From positions 1 to 25,426 of the forward strand of contig CAKSPN010000004.1 of NCBI GenBank assembly GCA_934481375.1: DNA of 25,426 nucleotides, given 5' to 3'. Below, piece after piece: positions 13,137 to 20,506 of the stretch. The translations under genes were made by a program, and so were the position numbers. The stretch comes from an uncultured Clostridia bacterium (GTDB taxonomy: Bacteria > Bacillota > Clostridia > UBA1381). Numbering within the stretch: position 1 is the first letter of the stretch; each line of letters opens with the position of its first letter. The notes beneath the pieces are model-generated. The model was not told the DNA's origin, searched no databases, and saw only the letters and a program-made list of their open reading frames with translations.

Positions 13137-14399
13137 ATGTATGTATGCAGTAAGGAAAGAATGGAAGATAAAATAAAAACCTTCAGCAAATTCGGCGACG
13201 CAGGTCACGGCGGTATTACAAGATATTCGCTTTCGCCCGAGGCTGTAATGGCACGTAACGAGTTTATAAAACGTATGAAAGCAATCGGCGCGGAGATTGA
13301 AATTGACGACGTTGCAAACATATATGCAACGCTCCCCGGAACAGACCCCGACGCAAAGAGGATTGTAATGGCGTCGCACGTTGACTCGGTTAAAAACGGC
13401 GGCAACTATGACGGAATTTTGGGCGTAATGTCCGCAATGGAGGTTTTGGAAACCGTTGCAGAGCATAAAATTCCGCACAAGCACCCTCTGACCGCAATGA
13501 TATGGACAAACGAGGAAGGCTCGCTCTATCCGCCGGCTATGATGATTTCGGGCGTTGTATGCTATGATTATCTTCCCGAGGATATTCGTCAGAAGTTCAA
13601 GTATGAGGATATGATGGCGTCAAAAAGTATTCTCGACCCGACAAAGACCTTCGGCGAAGCGCTCGAAAAATCGGGATTTAAAGGCGATAAAAAGTACAGA
13701 CTTTCGCCCGAAAGATATAAATATATGTTTGAAACGCATATCGAGCAAGGCCCGATTTTGGAGGACGCCGGTAACGATATAGGTGTTGTCGATTGTGTTT
13801 TGGGAATGTTCAACTACAGACTCAAATTCTACGGACAGACAACCCATGCAGGCACATTCCCGATGCCGAAACGGCGTGACGCATTCTATGCGGCGGCGCT
13901 GGCTCTCGACTATCTGCATACGGAGATTGACAAGCTTGGCGTTGAGGATTTGGTTTATACAACCGGCGAGGTTGTATGCCACCCGTGTGTACACACCTGT
14001 GTTCCCGACTATTTCGATTTTTCGTTCGATTCAAGACACGAAAGCCCCGAGGTACTCAAAAAAGTTCTCGCTATCGTAAAGAGCTGTGCCGATAAGGATT
14101 GGGCAGGCTGTACCTGTGAGGTCGAAAAGGCATGGAACCGTGATACGGTGTATTGGGATAAAAAGCTTGTAGGCTATGTAAAGGAAGCCTGCGAGGAAGC
14201 AGGCATAAAGCATCAGTATATCCACTCGGGCGCAGGCCATGACGCACAGTTTGCGTCATATATGCTGCCGACAACGATGATTTTCGTTCAGTCAAAGGAC
14301 GGTCTTTCGCATTGCGAGCCGGAATTTTCAAGCGTGGAGCATTGCACCGAGGGCGCAACAGTTATGCTTAACGCAGTGTTAAAGGCGGACGGCGAATAA
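13137..14399 (+). CDS. M20 family amidohydrolase, probable beta-ureidopropionase (PydC-type)
   Basis: 420 aa from ATG 13137, nine bases after GAAAGGA; ATG 13128 directly abuts that site and is unlikely. The M20 metal-site residues are visible: H81 (SHVDSV), D92 (YDGILG), E126/E127 (TNEEGS), H201 (THIEQGP) and H392 (LSHCEPE). GQTTHAGTFPM (233-243) and SGAGHDA (364-370) mark the N-carbamoyl-amino-acid/allantoate subgroup. It should hydrolyse N-carbamoyl-beta-alanine to beta-alanine, CO2 and NH3. Allantoate amidohydrolase is a close alternative by sequence. The dihydropyrimidinase and PreA neighbours decide for the pyrimidine role. Confidence 0.92.
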   Translation: MYVCSKERMEDKIKTFSKFGDAGHGGITRYSLSPEAVMARNEFIKRMKAIGAEIEIDDVANIYATLPGTDPDAKRIVMASHVDSVKNGGNYDGILGVMSAMEVLETVAEHKIPHKHPLTAMIWTNEEGSLYPPAMMISGVVCYDYLPEDIRQKFKYEDMMASKSILDPTKTFGEALEKSGFKGDKKYRLSPERYKYMFETHIEQGPILEDAGNDIGVVDCVLGMFNYRLKFYGQTTHAGTFPMPKRRDAFYAAALALDYLHTEIDKLGVEDLVYTTGEVVCHPCVHTCVPDYFDFSFDSRHESPEVLKKVLAIVKSCADKDWAGCTCEVEKAWNRDTVYWDKKLVGYVKEACEEAGIKHQYIHSGAGHDAQFASYMLPTTMIFVQSKDGLSHCEPEFSSVEHCTEGATVMLNAVLKADGE

Positions 14400-14412
14400 A
14401 GGAGCGGATAAT

Positions 14413-15564
14413 ATGAGCAGAGAATTTTTGACGCCGAAAAAAATCATAACGGGCGAAAACGCAATCGAAAATTCAATCAAATACCTCGCCGCAATGGGCA
14501 AAAAACCGCTCATTGTGTCGGGGCGTATCGTATCGGAACTTGAACCGTTTAAAATTCTTACAAAAAGCCTTTCCGAACAGGGTATGGAATATGCGGTTTT
14601 TAAGGATATTACTGGCGAGCCGACAGATGTGATGATAGAAAAGGGGCTTTTAGCGTATCGTGAAAACGGCTGCGATTTCCTTATCGGAATGGGCGGCGGC
14701 AGTCCGATAGACGCAATAAAGGCAATCGCCGTCCTGGACGTGTGCGGCGAAAAGCTCAGCGATTATATGGGTAAGGAAATAAGCGGAAACCTGCCGCCCA
14801 TGGCGGCAATTCCCACCACAGCAGGTACAGGCTCGGAGGCGACAAAGTTTACGGTTATAACGGACGCCGAAACGGACGTTAAAATGCTCTTAAAGGGCGA
14901 GGTGCTGTTGCCCGACCTGGCGATAGTCGATTATACAAACACAAAAAGTTCGCCTAAGGGCATAACCGCATCAACGGGACTTGACGCTCTCACTCACGCC
15001 GTAGAGGCGTACACGTCAAAGCAGGCACAGCCGCTCACCGATGCGCTTGCGCTGTCGGCGGTAAAGAGGATTTTCAAGTATCTTCCGATTGCATACGATA
15101 ACGGAAATGACGATACCGCACGGTACGAAATGTCGGTTGCCGCACTTGAGGCGGGAATTTGCATAAACAATTCGTCGGTAACAATCGTGCATGGTATGAG
15201 CCGTCCTATAGGCGCATTGTTCCATGTACCGCACGGACTTTCAAACGCAATGCTGTTATGCAAATGTATGGATTTTGCAAAGGACGGAGCAGCGGAGCGG
15301 TTTGCGGAATTGTCGAGAGCGGTCGGAACAGCATCGGCACTTGACAGCGACGAAACGGCGGCGGATAAGTTTATCGGCGGTTTGCGTGAAATCTGCAAAA
15401 AGTGCGAGGTTCCGACAATATCGGAGTACGGCATAAACGCAGATGAATTTTTAAATGCGATACCGAAAATGACGTCGGACGCCCTCGCAAGCGGCAGTCC
15501 GTCAAATACACGCAAAAGCGTTTCCGAAGAAGATGTTGCAAATATATATAAAAGTTTGGTTTAA
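14413..15564 (+). CDS. Iron-containing alcohol dehydrogenase, probable malonate semialdehyde reductase (PydE-type)
   Basis: 383 aa, ATG 14413 with GGAGCGG. It is a group III iron-dependent alcohol dehydrogenase. The NAD(P)-binding GMGGGSPIDAIK is at 92-103, PTTAGTGSEAT at 134-144, and the metal ligands are D191, H195 (TGLDALTHAVEAY), H260 (IVHGMS) and H274 (FHVPHG). As the last gene of the operon it fits reduction of malonate semialdehyde to 3-hydroxypropionate, which removes the reactive aldehyde and recycles NAD(P)H. The substrate is inferred from context; the family has broad specificity. A strong terminator follows within 5 bases. Confidence 0.9.
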   Translation: MSREFLTPKKIITGENAIENSIKYLAAMGKKPLIVSGRIVSELEPFKILTKSLSEQGMEYAVFKDITGEPTDVMIEKGLLAYRENGCDFLIGMGGGSPIDAIKAIAVLDVCGEKLSDYMGKEISGNLPPMAAIPTTAGTGSEATKFTVITDAETDVKMLLKGEVLLPDLAIVDYTNTKSSPKGITASTGLDALTHAVEAYTSKQAQPLTDALALSAVKRIFKYLPIAYDNGNDDTARYEMSVAALEAGICINNSSVTIVHGMSRPIGALFHVPHGLSNAMLLCKCMDFAKDGAAERFAELSRAVGTASALDSDETAADKFIGGLREICKKCEVPTISEYGINADEFLNAIPKMTSDALASGSPSNTRKSVSEEDVANIYKSLV

Positions 15565-15568
15565 TGCA

Positions 15569-15605
15569 AAAAACAGGAGCTGTATTTTTTACAGCTCCTG
15601 TTTTT
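15569..15605 (+). terminator. Intrinsic terminator of the pyrimidine operon
   Basis: A 15-bp perfect stem (15569-15583 with 15591-15605, core ACAGGAGCTGT), a 7-base loop and a five-T tail, directly after the ADH stop. It is a clear operon end. Confidence 0.93.
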
Positions 15606-15616
15606 CGGATTTCACA

Positions 15617-15702
15617 ATCTGTAAGGGTTGATGCCCACATCGACCCGAAATGTACCGCAAATGCGAACAAATATCGGTAGGGGTCGATGCCCACATCGAC
15701 CC
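15617..15702. repeat. Two short palindromic repeats of the GTCGATG type
   Basis: GGGTTGATG/CATCGACCC (15625-15633 with 15638-15646, one G-T) and GGGTCGATG/CATCGACCC (15681-15689 with 15694-15702), each with loop CCCA. They lie in the convergent gap between the ADH gene and the minus-strand phosphatase gene. They are the same family as 3511-3535. Confidence 0.85.
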
Positions 15703-15707
15703 AAATT

Positions 15708-16358
15708 TTATATAGACGAATTTACAATCGTTTTATATTCGCCCATAAAATCGTCCTGACCGGGTTTTATCGGTATCAGCCTGCCGTTGTCGTACATTAT
15801 TTCGCTTACGGAACAATTAGAAAGCCACATACATTTATTTATATCCTTGATTTCTCTGCCTTCCCATTTGCATTGAACGGTACGCAGTAAAACACGGTGC
15901 GCCGCAACAAGTACGGTTTTTCCTTTTTCTTTACCGCATATATCCGCAATTGCCTCAAGCGCTCTTTTCTGCAAATCAAACATTGTTTCACCTTTCGGGG
16001 GGTGCGCTTTTGACAGGTCGGTTGTCCAAAAATTAAATTCTTCGGGGTATTTTTTCTGTATATCATCAAACGTCATTCCGTTCCAGAGTCCGCCGTTGAT
16101 TTCCTCTAAGCGTTTATCTTTATGTATCTCCAAATTCAGCGGTAGTGCGACTTTTTCGGCTGTTTTTACGGCACGCTGCAAATCGCTCGAATAAACTGCG
16201 TCAACCTTGTAATTTTTCAAAACAAACTCCGCCATTATTTCAGCCTGTTTATGTCCCGTCGGCGTCAGGTCGTAATCCAGACATCCTCCGAAAACCGACT
16301 CCGAATTGGCAACGCTGTAGCCGTGACGTACAAACAGTAATTTTGTTGTTTCACACAT
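15708..16358 (-). CDS. Histidine phosphatase family protein (phosphoglycerate mutase-like)
   Basis: 216 aa, ATG 16358 with AAAGGAGAG upstream. The catalytic R11-H12-G13 (LLFVRHGYS) carries the phospho-accepting histidine. R62 (SSDLQRAVKTAE), the acid E86 (RLEEINGGLWNG) and the second histidine H154 (VAAHRVLLRT) complete the pocket. The usual HGG after the second histidine is HRV here, a small deviation. Family members dephosphorylate sugar phosphates, nucleotides or cobalamin precursors; nothing in the context picks one. It is a single gene with its own consensus promoter. Its stop lies next to the palindromic repeat at 15681-15702. Confidence 0.88.
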   Translation of the reverse strand: MCETTKLLFVRHGYSVANSESVFGGCLDYDLTPTGHKQAEIMAEFVLKNYKVDAVYSSDLQRAVKTAEKVALPLNLEIHKDKRLEEINGGLWNGMTFDDIQKKYPEEFNFWTTDLSKAHPPKGETMFDLQKRALEAIADICGKEKGKTVLVAAHRVLLRTVQCKWEGREIKDINKCMWLSNCSVSEIMYDNGRLIPIKPGQDDFMGEYKTIVNSSI

Positions 16359-16406
16359 AAAGATTATAACTCTCCTTTATAACACTTCGTAAAATTTTAT
16401 TTTTTA

Positions 16407-16435
16407 ATTATAGCACAATAAAGGTGTTATGTCAA
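16407..16435 (-). promoter_or_regulatory. Promoter of the histidine phosphatase gene
   Basis: On the minus strand TTGACA (16430-16435) and TATAAT (16407-16412) are perfect consensus with a 17-bp spacer (16413-16429). They lie about 50 bases upstream of ATG 16358. Confidence 0.85.
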
Positions 16436-16454
16436 ATAAAGGAGATTGAAACGC

Positions 16455-16488
16455 AAAAAAAGGCAGTAAAAAATTTTACAGCCTTTTT
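16455..16488 (-). terminator. Intrinsic terminator downstream of the SSB-like gene
   Basis: AAAAAGGC (16457-16464) pairs with GCCTTTTT (16481-16488). After one mismatch an inner GTAAAA/TTTTAC follows (16466-16471 with 16474-16479). On the minus strand the stem is followed by a T-run. It lies between the SSB-like gene and the phosphatase promoter. Confidence 0.65.
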
Positions 16489-16560
16489 GGTAAAAGTTGA
16501 ACTGATATAAATGCAATTCCCCGCGCCGCGGGGCAGGGGCATGCTGTTTTGTTTGCATGA

Positions 16561-16582
16561 GGGTCGATGAGGGCATCGCCCC
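16561..16582. repeat. Variant palindromic repeat, GTCGATG type
   Basis: GGGTCGATG-aggg-CATCGCCCC, one mismatch in the arm, in the spacer downstream of the SSB-like gene. A separate GC-rich palindrome CCCCGCGCCGCGGGG lies about 30 bases earlier (16519-16533). Confidence 0.7.
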
Positions 16583-16612
16583 ATACAGGTTGCCCTTATC
16601 AACCCTGTGCAA

Positions 16613-17248
16613 TTATTCCTCCTCGGGTTGTTCCTCCACAAGCTCCATACGGTTTATCGAAACCTCGTATGCGGTTTTTGTTATTGTTTCCTCCTCGCTT
16701 ATGCGCTTCTGATAATTTCTCGACTGTATCCGCCCCCAAATTTTAACGTTGTCGCCCACTTCAAGGTTTTTTGCAAACCTTGCGTTTCTGCCCCAGGCGA
16801 TTATGGGTATGTAGTCGGACTTGTTGTAGCTTCTGTTTACCGCAAGCAAAAGATCGGTTATTTCTCTGCCGAACGGCGTTGTTCTGTATACGGGCGGTTT
16901 GCATATAAAGCCGTTTAGGTACAGCTGATTGGGATTTTTATAGTTTTCCTCCGCAAGCGGTACAATATCCCTTGCAAAAACCGTCAGTATAAGACGGTTC
17001 CCGTCCGGCTCGTTGCAATTGTACGAACGGAACTGCCCCGTAATTTCCACTCTGTCCCCTATATGATACCCCCCGTCCATAATCAGACGTTCGGAAATCA
17101 TTACACGTATATTGTCAAATGTTCCGCTTAACCTCGGTATCTTGAGCGTAAACGTATAAAACTTTTCCGCATATATTTCGTGGTTCAGTTTAAATTCGTC
17201 CTCGATTATCCCTATAATTTGCGCCTGGTTGTTTGTTGTGTTCTCCAT
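16613..17248 (-). CDS. Single-stranded DNA-binding protein-like, two OB-fold domains
   Basis: 211 aa from ATG 17248, where GGAGG lies upstream; the longer frame to 17287 lacks a site. Two OB-type halves are visible: residues about 8-100 (AQIIGIIEDEFKLNHEIYAE, then GDRVEITGQFRSYN) and 108-190 (NQLYLNGFICKPPVYRTTPF, GDNVKIWGRIQSRNYQKR). The second half carries the SSB-like pattern T..G+...D..LAV..S....DYIP(I)..WG. The tail EEQPEEE is acidic, but the DDDIPF-type tip of housekeeping SSB is absent. It probably binds ssDNA in an accessory role rather than being the main replication SSB (inference). Confidence 0.82.
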   Translation of the reverse strand: MENTTNNQAQIIGIIEDEFKLNHEIYAEKFYTFTLKIPRLSGTFDNIRVMISERLIMDGGYHIGDRVEITGQFRSYNCNEPDGNRLILTVFARDIVPLAEENYKNPNQLYLNGFICKPPVYRTTPFGREITDLLLAVNRSYNKSDYIPIIAWGRNARFAKNLEVGDNVKIWGRIQSRNYQKRISEEETITKTAYEVSINRMELVEEQPEEE

Positions 17249-17290
17249 TGTAGTAATCCTCCTTAGTTTTTTGGAATGTTTTTTCATTCA

Positions 17291-17363
17291 GTTATATTTA
17301 TTCCGTAATCAATGTAAATATTCGGATTAAGTATAATATTTACATATTTGTAATATTTATTCC
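17291..17363 (-). promoter_or_regulatory. Promoter region of the SSB-like gene, with a dyad and a direct repeat
   Basis: A plausible minus-strand promoter is TTTACA (17313-17318) with TATAAC (17291-17296), 16-bp spacer. The -35 falls in one arm of a perfect 11-bp inverted repeat (17312-17322 with 17335-17345, ATGTAAATATT). A direct repeat ATATTTATTCC occurs at 17294-17304 and 17353-17363. The symmetry suggests a regulator site. Confidence 0.45.
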
Positions 17364-17370
17364 AAAAAAA

Positions 17371-17406
17371 TAAAGAACAGCGCAAAATGTTTTGTGCTGT
17401 TCTTTA
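17371..17406 (-). terminator. Intrinsic terminator downstream of the SDR gene
   Basis: An 11-bp stem (17371-17381 with 17396-17406, core AAAGAACAGC) extends inward by a further five pairs. On the minus strand it is followed by ATTTTTTT. It stands between the SDR gene and the SSB-like gene promoter. Confidence 0.85.
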
Positions 17407-17427
17407 AGGATAATGTGTGTGATTTTT

Positions 17428-17448
17428 CGGCAGGAGCAAGCCCCTGTC
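17428..17448. repeat. Short palindromic repeat, GGCAGG type
   Basis: CGGCAGGAGCAAGCCCCTGT, a slightly diverged copy of the unit at 3565-3590 (right arm CCTGTC). It lies two bases beyond the SDR stop codon. Confidence 0.75.
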
Positions 17449-17450
17449 TG

Positions 17451-18263
17451 TCAATCGAATTTTTTCAAAACCCAATCATATATACGGTCGCCGAAAACAC
17501 GCCGTATAAATACGGCGGGTCTTGCCAGGAAACCGCGCATATAGCGTGTTTTCGGGCGCTTTGCCGTAACCGCTTTTCTTATCAGTACCGCAATTTTTTC
17601 GGGCGGTGTGATATTGTGCGAATATATTTTCCGCATCACGCCTGCCGATTTTGCCGCCGCACTCTCGTATGCACCGCCCTTTGCGGTGTTTTCCAGATTA
17701 TCTGCCGCAATACCGCCCCAGGCGGTTTTTATGCACCCCGGCTCGATTATAATAACCTTTATTCCGAACGGCGCAAGCTCTGTCCGCATACAGTCGGACA
17801 ATCCCTCAACGGCGAATTTTGCCGCATGATACCAACCGCCGAAATTCGTCCATACTTTGCCTGCCATGGACGATATATTGACTATTCTTCCGCTTTTTTG
17901 CTCACGCATGGACGGAGCAACAAGCTGAACAAGCCTTGCAAGTCCGAAAACGTTCACCTCAAACTGCCGCCGTGCCTCCGGCATCGGCACGTTCTCCACA
18001 GCGCCGTATGAGCCGTATCCGGCATTGTTTACAAGAACGTCTATGTGTCCCTCTTTTTCGAGAATGGTTTTTACACAGCTCTCTATTGATGCGCCGTCCG
18101 TCAGGTCGAGCGCAATCGGTATAATTTTATCGGACTTTATATCCGCCATTCTCTCGGTGCGCCGTGCCGCCGCATATACAATAAAGCCTGCGCCGCAAAG
18201 CTCACGTGCCGCCGCTTTGCCTATTCCCGAGGACGCTCCCGTTATAAGTGCGGTTTTTCTCAT
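17451..18263 (-). CDS. Short-chain dehydrogenase/reductase (SDR)
   Basis: 270 aa, a classical SDR. The Rossmann motif is TGASSGIG (8-15), NNAG is at 79-82, N104 lies in the active-site helix, the catalytic Ser is in NISS (131/132), and Y145-x-x-x-K149 reads YHAAK. The sequence ARRTERM after the second strand suggests NADP(H) preference (basic residues). The C-terminus ends FGDRIYDWVLKKFD. The substrate is unknown. Its ATG overlaps the pheA stop (ATGA), so the two are translationally coupled, yet no aromatic-pathway role is evident. Confidence 0.9.
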   Translation of the reverse strand: MRKTALITGASSGIGKAAARELCGAGFIVYAAARRTERMADIKSDKIIPIALDLTDGASIESCVKTILEKEGHIDVLVNNAGYGSYGAVENVPMPEARRQFEVNVFGLARLVQLVAPSMREQKSGRIVNISSMAGKVWTNFGGWYHAAKFAVEGLSDCMRTELAPFGIKVIIIEPGCIKTAWGGIAADNLENTAKGGAYESAAAKSAGVMRKIYSHNITPPEKIAVLIRKAVTAKRPKTRYMRGFLARPAVFIRRVFGDRIYDWVLKKFD

Positions 18264-19093
18264 TCGTAACCCCCCTGTCCGTCATACGGATATGAGCCGA
18301 GGAATTTGAAAAAATCCGTACTGCGCCTCAGCTTGTCGAGCGCAAAGTATATGGTCGCATTGTCGATGTTTCCGTCTATATCGATAAAAAACACATACGT
18401 TCCGAGCTGCGTCTTTATCGGGCGTGACTCAATTTTCGTCATATTGATTTTATGCTCCGCCAAAAGTCTTAAAGCTTCGTACAGACTTCCCGGCTCGTTC
18501 TTTAAAGCGAACGCAAACGATGTTTTGTCGCAGTCGGTCACAGTGCGGAGCTTGTTTTTTTCTATTATTATAAACCGTGTGAAATTGTTCTTTTCATCAC
18601 CGCAGTCGGGGATAAGTATGTCCAGACCGTATATTTCCGCAGCGGCGGCAGAGCCTATGCAGGCAACACTGCCGTCCGACTGCTCCGCAAGCTTTGCCGA
18701 TGCGGCGGACGAGTTTGTGTAATTTATTTCAACCCCGCAAAAATCTGAATTTATAATCTTACGGCATTGTCCTATTGCCGGCGAAATGGAGGAAATAACT
18801 TTTATATCCTCTTTTTTCGCTCCGTGTCTGACGAGCAAATTCTGACCGATGTGCAGAACGTATTCTCCCGTAATATACACGTCTGCATCAAAGGCAAGCG
18901 TGTCGAGCGTGGCGTTTATTCCGCCGTCTATTGAGTTTTCTATCGGAACAATTCCCCTGTCGGCTCTGCCGTCGCTCACCGCTATTATGAGGTCGGAAAT
19001 GGTAACGAACGGAATAAGCTCGTCATTGCCTTTTGACCATTCCATTGCCGCCTGATGAGAAAAAGTCCCCTCCGGACCGAGATATGCAAGCAT
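18260..19093 (-). CDS. pheA: Prephenate dehydratase
   Basis: 277 aa from ATG 19093, set by AAGGAGG upstream; a longer in-frame extension lacks a site. The catalytic domain is residues 1-180: GPEGTFSHQAA at the N-terminus, PIENSIDG (50-57), and NFTRF with the catalytic Thr172 (171-174). An ACT regulatory domain follows (residues about 190-270), with GSLYEAL and the ESRP motif (222-225) that binds phenylalanine. It converts prephenate to phenylpyruvate in phenylalanine synthesis. There is no fused chorismate mutase. It lies downstream of the DAHP synthase gene on the same strand, with a 269-base structured spacer. A palindrome CGCATA-ttt-TATGCG is at 19124-19138. Confidence 0.94.
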   Translation of the reverse strand: MLAYLGPEGTFSHQAAMEWSKGNDELIPFVTISDLIIAVSDGRADRGIVPIENSIDGGINATLDTLAFDADVYITGEYVLHIGQNLLVRHGAKKEDIKVISSISPAIGQCRKIINSDFCGVEINYTNSSAASAKLAEQSDGSVACIGSAAAAEIYGLDILIPDCGDEKNNFTRFIIIEKNKLRTVTDCDKTSFAFALKNEPGSLYEALRLLAEHKINMTKIESRPIKTQLGTYVFFIDIDGNIDNATIYFALDKLRRSTDFFKFLGSYPYDGQGGYE

Positions 19094-19150
19094 GGTAAAT
19101 GTATCCTCCTTGTAAAAAGTTTGCGCATATTTTATGCGTTTTCGGTTTTT

Positions 19151-19176
19151 CGGCAGGAGCAAGCCCCTGCCCTACG
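19151..19176. repeat. Short palindromic repeat, GGCAGG type
   Basis: CGGCAGGAGCAAGCCCCTGC followed by CCTACGG; arms GGCAGG (19152-19157) and CCTGCC (19167-19172). It is nearly identical to the copy at 3565-3590, in the spacer upstream of pheA. Confidence 0.8.
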
Positions 19177-19245
19177 GTGTACGGTTTTCGCAAACGTAAA
19201 CAAATACCGCCCTCATCTTCCCGAAAAAAATCATATTGCTATGAA

Positions 19246-19343
19246 CAAACCGAACCCTCCGAGCATTGAAACAGGCAATATGTGCTGTTTCTCTTTTCCG
19301 AAAACCTGAGGTTTTCGGAATGTACTCTGTTGAGTTCGGTTTG
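19246..19343 (-). other. Structured intergenic element between aroF and pheA
   Basis: A closed fold can be drawn. The outer 10-bp stem is CAAACCGAAC (19246-19255) with GTTCGGTTTG (19334-19343). Inside are an 11-bp perfect hairpin with a TGA loop (19296-19306 with 19310-19320, TTCCGAAAACC) and a smaller AAACAG/CTGTTT stem (about 19270-19290). On the minus strand a T-run lies some 15 bases past the outer stem. It could be a terminator or processing element after aroF, a small RNA, or a miniature repeat. There is no T-box or known riboswitch motif. Confidence 0.45.
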
Positions 19344-19362
19344 CTGTAAATTTTTTCTCTGA

Positions 19363-20379
19363 TTATAATTCTTTGCCTACTGCCTTTGCAATCGGTTCAA
19401 GCTCACGCATAAGCTTTGCGAATTTTTCCGGTGTGAGCGACTGCGGACCGTCCGACGCCGCTTTTTCCGGGCAGTTGTGAACCTCTATCATAAGACCGTC
19501 CGCACCTGCGGCGATTGCCGCTTTTGCTACCGGCGGAACATATTTGTACGTTCCCGTTGCGTGGCTCGGGTCGCCTATTATGGGAAGGTGCGAAAGCTCC
19601 TTTGAAACGGGGATTGCGCTTACGTCAAACGTGTTTCTCGTAGCGGTTTCGTAAGTTCTTATACCTCTTTCGCAGAGGATTACATTCTCGTTACCCTCCG
19701 ACATAATATATTCGGCAGCCATCAGCCATTCCTCCATAGTTGATGCAAGACCTCTCTTTAAAAGCACGGGGTTTGTGCATTTGCCCACTTCACGCAAAAG
19801 CTTGAAGTTCTGCATATTTCTTGCGCCTATCTGGATAATATCCGAATACGAAGCGACCAGCTCAACATCTCTTGTGTCGACTACCTCCGTACATATCGGC
19901 ATATCAAGCTCCTTGCCCGTTGTGTGCATAATTTTCAAGCCGTCAGCCTCAAGACCCTGGAACGAATACGGCGATGAACGGGGCTTGAAAGCGCCGCCTC
20001 TTAAAATATTTGCGCCTGCCTCTTTTACCGCCTTTGCAACGGTTGAGAACTGCTCCCGGCTTTCGATTGCGCACGGACCGGCAAATATCGCAAGCTTTTT
20101 GCCGCCGACCGTAACGTTATGACCGACATCTATAATCGATTGTTCTTTTTTAAGCTCTTTTGACGCAAGCTTGTACGGGCGCATAATCGGCACAACGTTT
20201 TCAACGCCGGGCATCATAAGCACTTCGTTCATACTGAGAAGGCGCTTATCGCCTATAGCACCGATAACGGTTTTCTTTTCGCCCTGTATGGGATGCGTTT
20301 TAAATCCGAAAGACGCAAGCCTTTCCTGCACATTTTCGATTTGCAGAGCGGACGCATTGTCCTTCATTATAATAATCAT
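19363..20379 (-). CDS. aroF: 3-deoxy-7-phosphoheptulonate (DAHP) synthase, AroF type I-beta
   Basis: 338 aa from ATG 20379, where AAAGGAA is upstream; the longer frame would start before the promoter. Residues about 1-70 form the small N-terminal ferredoxin-like regulatory domain (MIIIMKDNASALQIENVQER). The catalytic TIM barrel follows, with metal ligands C103 (GPCAIES), H273 (DPSHATG), E299 (EVHNCP) and D310, and substrate motifs LRGGAFKPRSSPYSFQG, IGARNMQN, LKRG and RNTFD. It condenses phosphoenolpyruvate and erythrose-4-phosphate, the first shikimate step. Neighbouring pheA makes this a small aromatic amino acid cluster. Confidence 0.95.
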   Translation of the reverse strand: MIIIMKDNASALQIENVQERLASFGFKTHPIQGEKKTVIGAIGDKRLLSMNEVLMMPGVENVVPIMRPYKLASKELKKEQSIIDVGHNVTVGGKKLAIFAGPCAIESREQFSTVAKAVKEAGANILRGGAFKPRSSPYSFQGLEADGLKIMHTTGKELDMPICTEVVDTRDVELVASYSDIIQIGARNMQNFKLLREVGKCTNPVLLKRGLASTMEEWLMAAEYIMSEGNENVILCERGIRTYETATRNTFDVSAIPVSKELSHLPIIGDPSHATGTYKYVPPVAKAAIAAGADGLMIEVHNCPEKAASDGPQSLTPEKFAKLMRELEPIAKAVGKEL

Positions 20380-20400
20380 AACGTCACATTCCTTTCGAAA

Positions 20401-20416
20401 GTTAGATTGTACTAAC
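20401..20416. promoter_or_regulatory. Candidate operator at the aroF start site
   Basis: The inverted repeat GTTAG-ATTGTA-CTAAC lies immediately downstream of the aroF -10 box, covering the expected transcription start. The arms are only 5 bp, so it may be chance; the position is what makes it a candidate. Confidence 0.3.
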
Positions 20417-20445
20417 AGTGTATACCAAATAAAATATATTTGCAA
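20417..20445 (-). promoter_or_regulatory. Promoter of aroF
   Basis: On the minus strand TTGCAA (20440-20445) and TACACT (20417-20422) are separated by 17 bp. The boxes are moderately close to consensus. They lie about 40 bases upstream of ATG 20379. Confidence 0.6.
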
Positions 20446-20506
20446 GTGTCTTAATTATATTTTTACCGTTTAGACAACAAAACATAAAAAAACAAATAAA
20501 AAATGT

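Noticed and set aside
20380..20506. T-box or tryptophan-type leader upstream of aroF
   Set aside because: No T-box consensus, and only about 40 bases between predicted start site and ATG.
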